Part shown: in pieces, positions 40,494 to 48,600 of the stretch
How the letters are laid out: each line of letters starts with the position of its first letter
How positions within the stretch are numbered: the first letter of the stretch is position 1
Source of the DNA: Nocardioides sp. QY071
Lineage (GTDB): Bacteria; Actinomycetota; Actinomycetes; Propionibacteriales; Nocardioidaceae
Length of the DNA stretch: 64,000 bases
Reading direction: 5' to 3'
NCBI RefSeq assembly: GCF_029961765.1
Contig: NZ_CP124681.1
Coordinates: 4,464,001-4,528,000, forward strand
Program-made: the position numbers and the translations under genes
Notes under the pieces: generated by a model
What the model was told of the DNA's origin: nothing
The model's database searches: none
What the model saw: only the letters and a program-made list of their open reading frames with translations

Positions 40494-41335
40494 GACGTGC
40501 TGACACCGACCCGGTCGAGGATGGCCTCGGCGAGCGCCTCGGGCGCCTGGGTCGGGATCCAGTGCGAGACCCCGTTCAGCTCGACGAACCGGTACGGCGC
40601 GTCGACGAGTCGCGCCGTGTGCTCCACTCCCCAACGGCCCAGCGCGATGTCCTCGTCGCTCCACACCATGGTCGTGGGCACCCTGACCCGGCCCCGGGTC
40701 AGCCGCGGGTCCCCGAGGGGCATGGCGCGGTACCAGTTGAGAGCGGTCGTGAGCGCGCCGGCGTCGACGATCTCCTCACGGAACCGGGCGACGTCGTCGG
40801 CGGTGAGACCGGCAGCCCGCAGCTGCCGTGCGCCGACCTCGCGCCTGCCGCCGAGGATGCGCTCGGGCAGCCACGGGACCTGGAAGGCGAGCATGTACCA
40901 GGACTTCAGGCCCTGGGTGGAGCGCACCATCGAGGTGAGGAACGCCTGCGGGTGCGGCACGGACACCGCGGTCAGGCTGGCGACCAGCTCGGGGTGGTGC
41001 ATGGCAAGGAGCCACGAGGGGATCGCGCCCCAGTCGTGGCCCACGACGTGGACCTTGCCGCCGACCTTCTCGGCGAGCGCGCGCGCGTCACCGAGCAGCT
41101 CGGCCATGACGTAGTCGCGACGCCTGCGCGGCCGGGCGCGGGGTGCGTAGCCGCGCTGGGTCATCGCCAGGGTGCGGAAGCCCGCCTCGTTCAGGATGGG
41201 CACCACGAGCCGCCAGCAGGAGGCGGTCTCGGGGAAGCCGTGGAACAGCAGGATCGCCTCGCCGTCCAGGGGCCCCTGGTCGAGGACGTCGAGCTCCAGT
41301 CCGTCCCGCTCGACCGACGTGATCCGTTCAGCCAT
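40490..41335 (-). CDS. Alpha/beta hydrolase (epoxide hydrolase-like)
   Basis: A 281-residue alpha/beta hydrolase with HGFPETASCWRLVVP, the nucleophile motif VVGHDWGAIPSW, an acid in VWSDEDIALG and the histidine in NGVSHWIPTQAP. The family hydrolyses epoxides or esters. It is the middle gene of rsmI-hydrolase-tatD, overlapping both neighbours (8 bp and 4 bp). Metabolic coupling to these RNA/DNA enzymes is not evident; the position where metG often sits is taken by this gene. Confidence 0.85.
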   Translation of the reverse strand: MAERITSVERDGLELDVLDQGPLDGEAILLFHGFPETASCWRLVVPILNEAGFRTLAMTQRGYAPRARPRRRRDYVMAELLGDARALAEKVGGKVHVVGHDWGAIPSWLLAMHHPELVASLTAVSVPHPQAFLTSMVRSTQGLKSWYMLAFQVPWLPERILGGRREVGARQLRAAGLTADDVARFREEIVDAGALTTALNWYRAMPLGDPRLTRGRVRVPTTMVWSDEDIALGRWGVEHTARLVDAPYRFVELNGVSHWIPTQAPEALAEAILDRVGVSTS

Positions 41336-42164
41336 CGATGTGCACCACCTGGTAGACGTCGCGTTTGGGTAGTCCAGCCTGCCCGGCCACCACGGCGATG
41401 GCCTCCTTGCGTCGCATGCCGGACTCCTCGAGTCCGGCGACCGCGGCCCGCAGGCTGTCGGGATCGGTCGCGATGCCGGCGCCCGGGGTCGCGCCGGTGA
41501 CCACGATGGTGACCTCCCCGCGCACCCCCTCGGCAGCCCAGTCGACCAGAGCGGCGAGCCCGTCGCGTCGTACCTCTTCGTGGGTCTTGGTCAGCTCGCG
41601 GCACACGGCCGCCGCCCGGTCGGCGCCGAACGCGTCGCGCATCGCCTCCAGCGCGGCCGCGGTGCGGTGCGGCGCCTCGAAGAACACCATCGTGCGCTGC
41701 TCGGTCGCGAGGTCGGCGAGCCGGCGCGCGCGCTCTCCCGCCTTGCGCGGCAAGAAGCCCTCGAAGCAGAACCGGTCGACCGGCAGGCCGGAGACGGCGA
41801 GGGCGGTGAGCACTGCCGACGGCCCGGGTACGGCGGTCACCCGGATCCCGGCCTCGACCGCGGCGGCCACCAGCCGGTAGCCCGGGTCGGACACGCTGGG
41901 CATGCCGGCGTCGGTCACGAGCACCACGCGCTCGCCGTTCTCGAGCGCCTCGACCAGGGTCGGGGTCCGGGCCGCCTCGTTGCCCTCGAAGTAGGACACG
42001 ACCCGCCCGGACAGCTCGATGCCGAGGTCGGTGACCAGCCGTCGCAGCCGGCGGGTGTCCTCGGCGGCGACGACGTCGGCGGCGGCCAGCTCGTCGGCCA
42101 ACCGCGGCGGCGCGTCGCCGACCCGGCCGATCGGCGTACCGGCCAGCACCAGGACTCCACTCAC
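41328..42164 (-). CDS. rsmI: 16S rRNA (cytidine-1402-2'-O)-methyltransferase
   Basis: RsmI methylates the ribose of C1402 in the decoding centre. The 278-residue tetrapyrrole-methylase-fold protein shows LVLAGTPIGRVGDAPPRL, VVAAEDTRRLRRLV, VVLVTDAGMPSVSDPGYRLV, VPGPSAVLTALAVSGLP and FFEAPHRTAAAL. The GTG at 42164 gives the usual N-terminus and is preceded by AAGGATC; the longer reading overlaps the divergent mannosyltransferase gene. It starts the rsmI-hydrolase-tatD operon. Confidence 0.94.
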   Translation of the reverse strand: MSGVLVLAGTPIGRVGDAPPRLADELAAADVVAAEDTRRLRRLVTDLGIELSGRVVSYFEGNEAARTPTLVEALENGERVVLVTDAGMPSVSDPGYRLVAAAVEAGIRVTAVPGPSAVLTALAVSGLPVDRFCFEGFLPRKAGERARRLADLATEQRTMVFFEAPHRTAAALEAMRDAFGADRAAAVCRELTKTHEEVRRDGLAALVDWAAEGVRGEVTIVVTGATPGAGIATDPDSLRAAVAGLEESGMRRKEAIAVVAGQAGLPKRDVYQVVHIDG

Positions 42165-42190
42165 GTCACGATCCTTGCAGATGCGCCACG

Positions 42191-42196
42191 TAGGGT
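42191..42196 (+). promoter_or_regulatory. Leaderless -10 box, mannosyltransferase gene
   Basis: TAGGGT ends 8 nt before the GTG at 42205. It lies inside the alternative ATG reading from 42181 and so argues for the GTG start. Confidence 0.55.
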
Positions 42197-42204
42197 TGCC
42201 CACC

Positions 42205-43953
42205 GTGACCGTCGTCGGCCTCTCCCGCACCGCGCTCGGCCGCCGGGTCCCGCTGGCGGTGGAGCGCGCGATCAGCCCGATCCGGCGCCTGTCCGCGCGC
42301 CAGCGGCTGGTCGGCTGGCTGGGCCCGATCGGGCTCACCGTGCTGGCGTTCGGGCTGCGGCTCGTGGGCCTCGGCAACCCCCACCGGTTCGCGTTCGACG
42401 AGACGTACTACGCCAAGGACGCCTGGTCGCTGCTCAACAACGGCTACATCGAGACGTACCTGACCGACGCGGACGGCAACGCCAAGACCGACATCAACGC
42501 CGACATCCTGGCCGGTCACACCGACAAGGTCTGGACGGGCGACCCGTCGCTCGCGGTGCACCCCGACGTCGGCAAGTGGCTGATCGCGCTGGGTGAGAAG
42601 GCGTTCGGGATGGACCCGTTCGGCTGGCGGATCGCGTCGGCCGTCGCGGGTGCGCTGATGGTGCTCGTCATGTGCCGGCTGGTGCGCCGGATGACCGGCT
42701 CGACCATGCTCGGCTGCGTCGCCGGGACCCTGCTCATGCTCGACGGCCTGCACTTCGTGCTCTCGCGGCTGGCGCTGCTCGACATCTTCCTGGCGCTGTT
42801 CCTGCTGTGCGCCGTGTCCTGCTTGGTGGCCGACCGCGACTGGCACCGCGCGCGGTTGGCGAGGCGGGCACGTCGTACCGACGACGGGGTCGCGTTGACG
42901 GGGTGGGGTCCGCGGGTCCTGTTCCGCCCGTGGCTGCTGGCCGCCGGCGTCTGCTTCGGGCTCGCCGCCGGCACCAAGTGGACCGCGGCGTACCCTCTCG
43001 CGGCGCTCGGCGTGCTGTGCTGGATCTGGAGCGCCGGCGCCCGCCGCTCGCTCGGCATCCGGTGGGCGCTGGCGAAGGGGGCGGTCGCCGACGGCATCCC
43101 CGCCTTCCTCTCGCTGGTCGTGGTGGCGCTGCTGGTCTACATCGCCACGTGGGGCGGCTGGCTGATGCACGCCAAGGAGTACGAGGAGCACCTCAGCTCC
43201 ACCCAGTACCGGCAGTACACCGGCCAGGGGCACTGCGAGAAGGACAGCGACTCCAAGGACGAGCACTACGTCGCCGACGACCTCGACACGTCGAAGAAGT
43301 GGCCGACCGCGACCGAGAAGGACGCGACCGGGCTGGGTGAGGCGTGGCAGTCCCTGCGCTCGCTCTGGTACTACCACCAGGACGTCTACACCTTCCACAC
43401 GCACTTCCTGAACTGCTCGACGCACTTCTACGAGTCGAAGCCGTCGAGCTGGCTGCTCATCAACCGCCCGGTCGGGGTGGCCGTCACCAACGACATCTCC
43501 CCCGACGCCCCCGGCTGCGACGCGCCCGCGGACAGCAACTGCATCAAGCAGGTGCTGCTGCTGCCGACGCCGGTGCTGTGGTGGGGCGGCGTACTGGCGC
43601 TGATGTTCGCCGTCGTGATGTGGATCGGCGCCCGGGACTGGCGCTACGGGCTGGCCGTCGTCGGTGCGCTGTCCACGTGGCTGCCCTGGATGCTGTACGA
43701 CGACCGGCCGATCTTCCTCTTCTACGCGATCGCCATCCTGCCGTTCACGGTCATGGCGATCACCCTCGCGATCGGGGCGCTGATCGGGCCCTCGCGGGCG
43801 CCCTCCGCGCGGCGGACCGTGGGGGTCGTGGTCGGTGGGGCCTTCGTGGTGCTGACGCTGGTGAACTTCGCCTGGTTCTGGCCGATCTGGACCAACCAGA
43901 TGCTGACCCACAGCGAGTGGCTGGACCGGATCTGGTTCTCGCGCTGGGTCTGA
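42205..43953 (+). CDS. pmt: Protein O-mannosyltransferase (PMT/GT39)
   Basis: A 582-residue polytopic enzyme that transfers mannose from polyprenyl phosphate to secreted proteins. Hallmarks are the first-loop FAFDETYYAKDAWSLLNNGY (catalytic Asp-Glu), HPDVGKWLIALGEKAFG, and about eleven membrane spans. A long external loop has paired cysteines (GQGHCEKD, LNCSTHFYESK, PGCDAPADSNC). The pmt/rsmI divergent pair is conserved in actinobacteria. Its targets would be exported proteins such as Rpf or lipoproteins (inference). Confidence 0.93.
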   Translation: MTVVGLSRTALGRRVPLAVERAISPIRRLSARQRLVGWLGPIGLTVLAFGLRLVGLGNPHRFAFDETYYAKDAWSLLNNGYIETYLTDADGNAKTDINADILAGHTDKVWTGDPSLAVHPDVGKWLIALGEKAFGMDPFGWRIASAVAGALMVLVMCRLVRRMTGSTMLGCVAGTLLMLDGLHFVLSRLALLDIFLALFLLCAVSCLVADRDWHRARLARRARRTDDGVALTGWGPRVLFRPWLLAAGVCFGLAAGTKWTAAYPLAALGVLCWIWSAGARRSLGIRWALAKGAVADGIPAFLSLVVVALLVYIATWGGWLMHAKEYEEHLSSTQYRQYTGQGHCEKDSDSKDEHYVADDLDTSKKWPTATEKDATGLGEAWQSLRSLWYYHQDVYTFHTHFLNCSTHFYESKPSSWLLINRPVGVAVTNDISPDAPGCDAPADSNCIKQVLLLPTPVLWWGGVLALMFAVVMWIGARDWRYGLAVVGALSTWLPWMLYDDRPIFLFYAIAILPFTVMAITLAIGALIGPSRAPSARRTVGVVVGGAFVVLTLVNFAWFWPIWTNQMLTHSEWLDRIWFSRWV

Positions 43954-43956
43954 GGG

Positions 43957-44104
43957 CCCGCCGACCCGGCAGAAAGTGGCCCGCACAAACCCGCCGACCC
44001 GGCAGAAAGTGCGCCGGGTCGAGCCACTATCCGCCGGGTCGTCGCGAAACTCGGACCACTTTGTGCCGGGTCAGCGCGAATCAGGAGCCACTTCGCGCCG
44101 GGTC
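43957..44104. repeat. Cluster of five 17-bp units in both orientations
   Basis: Two direct copies of GACCCGGCAGAAAGTGG (43963, 43997; the flanks make a 23-bp match) are followed by three inverted copies starting at 44024, 44056 and 44088 (form CCACTTTGTGCCGGGTC). Copies are spaced 27-34 bp apart. The cluster fills the 154-bp gap between convergent genes and could fold into alternative hairpins. It has no coding potential. Confidence 0.75.
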
Positions 44105-44107
44105 GCG

Positions 44108-44377
44108 CTAGTGGTGGCGGAGGGCGTCGATCAGCTCGTCCTTCTTCATCGACGAGCGGCCGTCGATGTCGAGCTCGCGCGCCCGCTTGCGCAGGTCGTC
44201 GACGGTCCAGTCCTCGTAGTCGCCGGCCTTGCCGCCGCGGCGGCCGACCTTGCTGGCACCCTCGGAGGCCATGGCGTTCGAGATCCGGGCGGCCTTCTCC
44301 TTGCTGGCGCCGTCCTTGCGGATCTCCTCGTAGGCGTCCGGGTTCTTGATGCCGGGGCCGTGCTTCTTGCCAGGCAT
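44108..44377 (-). CDS. DUF7218-like small basic protein
   Basis: An 89-residue protein: MPGKKHGPGIKNPDAYEEIR, then KDGASKEKAARISNAMAS and a Gly/Lys/Arg linker. The C-terminal SAP/Rho-N-like helical motif reads DWTVDDLRKRARELDIDG. It resembles small stress-associated actinobacterial proteins that may bind nucleic acid. The ATG has AAGGAGGAG upstream. A SigB/SigF-like promoter box lies about 47 nt upstream. Confidence 0.72.
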   Translation of the reverse strand: MPGKKHGPGIKNPDAYEEIRKDGASKEKAARISNAMASEGASKVGRRGGKAGDYEDWTVDDLRKRARELDIDGRSSMKKDELIDALRHH

Positions 44378-44423
44378 GACTCCTCCTTCTCGCTCACGTC
44401 GGATGTCCACGTACTCCCCGGCG

Positions 44424-44448
44424 TTACCCGCGCAGCGGTGCGAGAGAC
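44424..44448 (-). promoter_or_regulatory. Possible SigB/SigF-type promoter (DUF7218 gene)
   Basis: On the minus strand the sequence reads GTCT, 15 nt, GGGTAA, close to the GTTT-N15-GGGTAT form recognised by general-stress sigma factors of actinobacteria. The -10 part overlaps the stop codon of the PRC gene. Confidence 0.35.
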
Positions 44449-45122
44449 GTCCCGGCGACGATCCGCACCTCCCCGGCCTCGTGGTCGATCTCGACGCCCT
44501 CGCCGAGCTCGACGATGCGGGCGTGGCGGTGCAGCCAGCGCACGACGGCGGCGACCGCGGCCGGGCCGGGCTCGCTGCGGCGGTCGTAGCCGAAGAGCGC
44601 GCCGGGACGGCCTGGCCCGACGAGGAGCGCGACCACGCGGTGCTCCCCCGGCCCGTCCGGCGAGCCGACCATGCGCAGGTCGAGGATCTTCGAGCGCCGG
44701 GGCAGGTCCGGGCACCGGACGGGGATGCCGAGGAGGTCGCCGACCCGACAGCGACGGGGATCGGCGGCTCGGTCGTGCGCCATCCGGTGCAGCAGGCCGT
44801 GGGCCGGCTCGGAGAGCCGTACGTCGCTCGAGACGTCCTCGACGAGGTCGAAGTCGACGACCAGGGGCAGCTCCTGGTCGGCCGCCGCCTCGCGGACCAG
44901 CCGGTGCGCGCGGGCGAGGCTGCCGCCGAGGTGCCGCCCGAAGCGCGGCAGCAGCGCCGGGAGGCCCATCAACAGGGCGGTCGGCACCAGCGCGCCGTCG
45001 TCCTCGATGAACAGCTCGATGTCGTCGACCTTGCCGACGAGGCGGTCATCGGCGCCGATCACCTGCCGGTCCAGCAGGTGCAGCCCGACGTCGTACCCGT
45101 TGCGCTCGGCCAGCGTTCCCAT
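44424..45122 (-). CDS. PRC-barrel domain protein
   Basis: A 232-residue protein whose first 70 residues form a PRC-barrel (VGLHLLDRQVIGADDRLVGK, VDDIELFIEDDG, LVPTALLMG), with a second barrel-like half (IPVRCPDLPRRSKILDLRMV) after a charged middle. The C-terminal part, EHRVVALLVGPGRPGALFGY and a winged or helical end, is unassigned. PRC barrels bind RNA, proteins or membranes. The gene follows the NRAMP-like gene by 13 nt and probably modulates that transporter (inference). Confidence 0.75.
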   Translation of the reverse strand: MGTLAERNGYDVGLHLLDRQVIGADDRLVGKVDDIELFIEDDGALVPTALLMGLPALLPRFGRHLGGSLARAHRLVREAAADQELPLVVDFDLVEDVSSDVRLSEPAHGLLHRMAHDRAADPRRCRVGDLLGIPVRCPDLPRRSKILDLRMVGSPDGPGEHRVVALLVGPGRPGALFGYDRRSEPGPAAVAAVVRWLHRHARIVELGEGVEIDHEAGEVRIVAGTSLAPLRG

Positions 45123-45135
45123 CAGGCCATCCCTC

Positions 45136-46368
45136 TCAGCCCTGCCCCATGGACGTGACGACCATCAGCGGGATCGCGGCGAGCGCCGCGACCGTGATGA
45201 CGACGAGGTAGAACACCCCGAGCGCGTTGGCGAGCGGTCCGTTGACGTGCTCGCCGAGGTAGTCGGGGTCGTTGGCGACCACGAGGATCGGGAAGTACGT
45301 CAGCGGGAGTGCGATCGCGGAGAACACCACCGAGATCTCGGTGACCATGATCGGGTCGACGCCGGTGAGCAGGACGCCGGCGGCGACCACGGTCGCGATC
45401 AGCAGGATGAGGTGGAAGCCCGCCGCCTCCTTCGGGCGCACGAACTTGCCCCAGGGGAAGCCGAAGTACTGCGCGAGGCTGTAGCCGGTCGACAGCCCGG
45501 TCTCGCACGCGGCGCCGAAGGTGGCCGCGAAGAAGCCGAGCACCACGATCGCGAGACCGATCTTGCCGAGGCCGATCGCCACGGGGAGGCCGACCTGGCC
45601 GAGGGTCTCGACGGAGATCCCGGCCGGCAGGAACACGGTCGCGGCGCACGCGGCGATCGCCACCGACAGCACGCCTCCGAGCGGGAAGCCGATGAACACG
45701 TTGGCCCGCATCACCCCGATGTCCTTGTCCGTCCACCGCTCCTCGACACCGCCGCTGGAGAAGAAGAAGACCTCGTACGGCGTCATCGCGGCTCCGAAGA
45801 GCGCCACCGCGAAGAAGGCGTACGTCGCCCAGCTCTCCGCTTCGGGCTTCTCCGCGGGTGAGAGCCCCGCTGCGAGCTCGCCCCAGTCCGGCCCGAGCTG
45901 CCACAACGCGACGGCGAAGGCGATCAGCGCAAGCCCCATCAGGCCGAGCACGTTCTCGATCGCGGAGAACTTCGCGCGCCACAGCACGATCCAGACCGCG
46001 ACGGCGACGAACGGGACGATCAGGAGGTGGTGCAGCGAGCTCACCAGCTGCAGTGCGAGCGCGACGCCGCCGATCTCGGCGATGAAGGTCAGCAGGGTCA
46101 CGAGCATCGAGCCGACCAGGTTGAGGAAGCCCATCCGCGGCCCGAGCCGCTCGCGCACCAGGTCGAAGGTGGCCCGGCGGCTGACCGCGGCGATCCGCCC
46201 GGACATCTCGGCGAACACGCAGATGCCGATGACGCCCACCGGCACGATCCACGCCAGGGACATCCCGAGCCGGGCACCGACCTGGGCGTTCGTGACCAGG
46301 TCGCCGATGTCGACGAAGCCGCCGATGGCGGTCAGGATCCCCAGCAGGACGGCGAAGTAGCGCTTCAC
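45136..46368 (-). CDS. NRAMP-like transporter with altered metal-site motifs
   Basis: A 410-residue APC-fold protein with about eleven spans, related to NRAMP divalent-metal importers. The first span contains VDIGDLVTNAQVGARLGM where NRAMPs carry DPGN. The sixth-span region reads AAMTPYEVFFFSSGG where NRAMPs have the Met-containing A/M-x-P-H. The metal-binding Asn, Met and His are thus not conserved, so the ion may be different (Mg, Al or none). Its ATG overlaps the stop of the upstream lipoprotein gene (ATGA). The PRC gene follows. Confidence 0.85.
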   Translation of the reverse strand: MKRYFAVLLGILTAIGGFVDIGDLVTNAQVGARLGMSLAWIVPVGVIGICVFAEMSGRIAAVSRRATFDLVRERLGPRMGFLNLVGSMLVTLLTFIAEIGGVALALQLVSSLHHLLIVPFVAVAVWIVLWRAKFSAIENVLGLMGLALIAFAVALWQLGPDWGELAAGLSPAEKPEAESWATYAFFAVALFGAAMTPYEVFFFSSGGVEERWTDKDIGVMRANVFIGFPLGGVLSVAIAACAATVFLPAGISVETLGQVGLPVAIGLGKIGLAIVVLGFFAATFGAACETGLSTGYSLAQYFGFPWGKFVRPKEAAGFHLILLIATVVAAGVLLTGVDPIMVTEISVVFSAIALPLTYFPILVVANDPDYLGEHVNGPLANALGVFYLVVITVAALAAIPLMVVTSMGQG

Positions 46369-46799
46369 GGCGTCGCCTTCCGCAGCTCGTCGGACAGGTC
46401 GTCGAGGTGGTCGACGAGCGCCTTGTCGTCGTACTTCCCGTCGACCGCGTGCGCGCGGGCCTCGCCGACGAGGTCGACGGCCCGATCGAGCAGGTCGAGC
46501 ACCTTCGTCGCCTCGTCGGTGCGTCCGTCCGGCACCTGCAGGCGCGACAGGTCCTCCTCGACCTTGCCCGCGGCCTCCTCGGCCTCGGCCACCAGCACGG
46601 TGGTGTACGACGACCAGGTGCGCTCCTTGCGCGCCGACTCGAGCGCGAGGCGGGCGGTGGCCACCTCGCTGGCGGCGTCAGTGAGGGCCTGCGCGGCCTG
46701 GTGGTCCCAGGCGGTCGCGTCGGGCCGGCTCACGACGCCGCAGCCGGCGAGCAGGAGGACGAGGACCGCGACGACGGCCGGTCGCTGCAAACGCTTCAC
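46365..46799 (-). CDS. Small lipoprotein of unknown function
   Basis: A 144-residue protein with a lipoprotein signal (AVVAVLVLLLAGCGVV; Cys about 20) and an all-helical mature part (ALTDAASEVATARLALESAR, VLDLLDRAVDLVGEARAHAV). The GTG at 46799 overlaps the end of the DUF6328 gene (GTGA), and its stop overlaps the NRAMP-like start. It is probably an outer-face helical bundle partnering the membrane proteins of the same operon. Confidence 0.7.
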   Translation of the reverse strand: MKRLQRPAVVAVLVLLLAGCGVVSRPDATAWDHQAAQALTDAASEVATARLALESARKERTWSSYTTVLVAEAEEAAGKVEEDLSRLQVPDGRTDEATKVLDLLDRAVDLVGEARAHAVDGKYDDKALVDHLDDLSDELRKATP

Positions 46800-47269
46800 C
46801 TCGTGCGGCCCCGCCAGGGGACCGCAGCCCACATCAGGGTGAAGGCGAGCGCGACCGCCGCCGCGGCGACCAGTGCGGCGCGGGTCCCGAGCACCACGTC
46901 GAACACCAGGAGCACGACCGCTGCAGAGACCGTGGCGAGGCCGACCAGTCCGGCGAGGGCGCAGCGTTGCGCGGCGGCCACGATCCACTCGCGGCGGCCC
47001 TGCCGGAACAGCAGCCGGTGGTAGCAGACCGGCGCGACGATGACGAGGGTGGTCAGCACCGCGGTCACCAGGATGGCGAGGTAGAGCCGCTGCTGGGCCC
47101 CGGTCAGGTCGGCGAACCGCTCGGTGAACGGGACGGTGAGAAGGAAGCCGGTGAGGATCTGCACGCCGGTCTGCATCACCCGCAGCTCTTGGAGCAGCTC
47201 GTTGAGGTTGCGGGTGATCTGCTGGGGCGGGCGACGGTTCTCCCGCGTCCCGGCCGGCGCGGTGCTCAC
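46796..47269 (-). CDS. DUF6328 family membrane protein
   Basis: A 157-residue protein with a basic N-terminus and four spans. The family signature region reads ELLQELRVMQTGVQILTGFL, then LLTVPFTERFADLTGAQQRL, with CYHRLLFRQGRREWI between spans two and three. The GTG at 47269 overlaps the stop of the 55-residue gene upstream (GTGA). Function is unknown; DUF6328 genes are common in actinobacterial stress clusters. Confidence 0.78.
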   Translation of the reverse strand: MSTAPAGTRENRRPPQQITRNLNELLQELRVMQTGVQILTGFLLTVPFTERFADLTGAQQRLYLAILVTAVLTTLVIVAPVCYHRLLFRQGRREWIVAAAQRCALAGLVGLATVSAAVVLLVFDVVLGTRAALVAAAAVALAFTLMWAAVPWRGRTR

Positions 47270-47433
47270 GCCCGGTCCTCGTCCATCTCCTCGGCGTGCG
47301 GGTAGTCCTCCTCCGGGTCGACCTCGACCACCGGCTCGTCGAGCGGGGCCTCGGGGTCGGTCGGCACGTCGGGGTCGTCGGGGACGGGTGGCTCGTCCGG
47401 CGCCACCGGTCGCTCGGGGTCGGGAATGGTCAT
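47266..47433 (-). CDS. 55-residue acidic Pro/Asp-rich protein
   Basis: A short gene: MTIPDPERPVAPDEPPVPD, then DDPDVPTDPEAP and the end HAEEMDEDRA. The protein is almost entirely Pro, Asp, Glu and Val, so disordered. Support comes from a strong ribosome-binding site (GGAGGACC), an ATGA overlap with the preceding gene and a GTGA overlap with the following one. Its charge suggests a cation- or protein-binding spacer role; this is speculative. Confidence 0.6.
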   Translation of the reverse strand: MTIPDPERPVAPDEPPVPDDPDVPTDPEAPLDEPVVEVDPEEDYPHAEEMDEDRA

Positions 47434-47633
47434 CGTCGGTCCTCCTCGTCCTGGCTGCCGGTGCGGGCGTTCGGCCCGGTCCTGCCCTCCTGCACGGCGC
47501 GGTCGGTCGGGTGGCCCGCCACCGAGTCCGACGGGGCCTCGACCTCGCCGGCGTCGTCGAGGTTGCCCACCTCGGACACCTGGCCCTTCGAGACGTGCGC
47601 GCGATGTCGTGGGTCCCGCGGTCGGTTCTCCAT
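47430..47633 (-). CDS. 67-residue hydrophilic hypothetical protein
   Basis: A small soluble protein, MENRPRDPRHRAHVSKGQVS at the start and an Asp/Glu/Arg-rich end (TGSQDEEDRR), with no hydrophobic core. It begins 25 nt after the SDR gene and overlaps the next gene (ATGA). Its role is unknown; it belongs to the coupled series of small stress-type genes. Confidence 0.6.
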   Translation of the reverse strand: MENRPRDPRHRAHVSKGQVSEVGNLDDAGEVEAPSDSVAGHPTDRAVQEGRTGPNARTGSQDEEDRR

Positions 47634-47658
47634 GGCCGGGAGGTACCCGGGAGCGGGG

Positions 47659-48519
47659 TCAGAACACGGGTTTTCCGCCGGTGACCCCGAGCACCGTGCC
47701 GGAGACGTACGACGCGTCGGCGGGCGAGGCGAGGAAGACGAACGCGGGTGCCACCTCGGCCGGCTGGCCGGCCCGTCCGAGCGGGGTGTCGGTGCCGAAG
47801 TGCTCGACCTTCTCCGGCTCCTGGGTGGCCGGCTGCAGCGGGGTCCAGATCGGTCCGGGCGCGACCGCGTTGACCCGCACGCCGTCGCCGCCGAGCGAGG
47901 CGGCGAGGTTGACGGTGAGGTTGTTGATCGCGGCCTTGGTGGCGGCATAGTCGAGCAGCGTCTCGGAGGGCTCGAAGGCCTGGATCGAGGCGTTGTTGAC
48001 GATGCAGCCGGGGCGCTTGCGCAGGTGCGGAGCGGCGGCCCGGACCAGCCACATCAGCGCGTACAGGTTGGTCTTGAAGGTGCGGTCGATCCGGTCGTCG
48101 CTCAGGTCGTCGACGGCGTGGTCGCGCGCCATCTGGTAGCCGGCGTTGTTGACCAGCACGTCGAGGCCGCCGAGCTCGTCAGCGGTGCGTCGTACCGCCT
48201 CGTCACAGGCGTCGCTGGTGCGCAGGTCGAGCGCCATCGGCAGCACCCGGCGCCCCGCCTCGGTCACCAGCGCGGAGGTCGCGTCGGCGTCGGGCTGCTC
48301 CTCGGGCAGGTAGGTGAACGCGACGTCGGCACCCTCACGGGCGTAGGCGATCGCCACGGCGCGGCCGATCCCGGAGTCGCCTCCGGTGATCAGGGCGACC
48401 TGGCCCTCGAGTCGGCCGTGGCCGACGTACGACCGCTCGCCGTGATCGGGCTCCGGGGTCATCTCCCCCGTGAGTCCCGGGGGCGTCTGCTGCTGGGCGG
48501 GAAAGGCCTTCTCGGTCAT
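47659..48519 (-). CDS. SDR oxidoreductase (general stress protein 39-like)
   Basis: A 286-residue SDR with the extended N-terminus typical of the GSP39/YdaD group (LTGEMTPEPDHGERSYVGHG). ALITGGDSGIGRAVAIAYAR, FTYLPEEQPDA, LVNNAGYQMA, NNASIQAFEP and YAATKAAINN supply the cofactor and active-site features; it ends VSGTVLGVTGGKPVF. In Bacillus, relatives belong to the sigma-B regulon. A matching promoter box lies just upstream, and the gene heads a chain of coupled small genes. The substrate is unknown. Confidence 0.88.
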   Translation of the reverse strand: MTEKAFPAQQQTPPGLTGEMTPEPDHGERSYVGHGRLEGQVALITGGDSGIGRAVAIAYAREGADVAFTYLPEEQPDADATSALVTEAGRRVLPMALDLRTSDACDEAVRRTADELGGLDVLVNNAGYQMARDHAVDDLSDDRIDRTFKTNLYALMWLVRAAAPHLRKRPGCIVNNASIQAFEPSETLLDYAATKAAINNLTVNLAASLGGDGVRVNAVAPGPIWTPLQPATQEPEKVEHFGTDTPLGRAGQPAEVAPAFVFLASPADASYVSGTVLGVTGGKPVF

Positions 48520-48528
48520 CTTCGGCCG

Positions 48529-48553
48529 TTACCCGGGTTGACCGCGCAGAGTC
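48529..48553 (-). promoter_or_regulatory. Possible SigB/SigF-type promoter (SDR operon)
   Basis: On the minus strand: GACT, 15 nt, GGGTAA, 9 nt before the ATG at 48519, giving a nearly leaderless message. Spacing is identical to the box before the DUF7218 gene. Confidence 0.35.
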
Positions 48554-48600
48554 GGGTACGGCGAGGTCTGCATCGACGAGGACCGAAGCAGTGACCGGAC

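Noticed and set aside
43957..44104. CRISPR-like array
   Set aside because: Units are only 17 bp, occur in both orientations, spacers are 10-17 bp and no cas gene is nearby.
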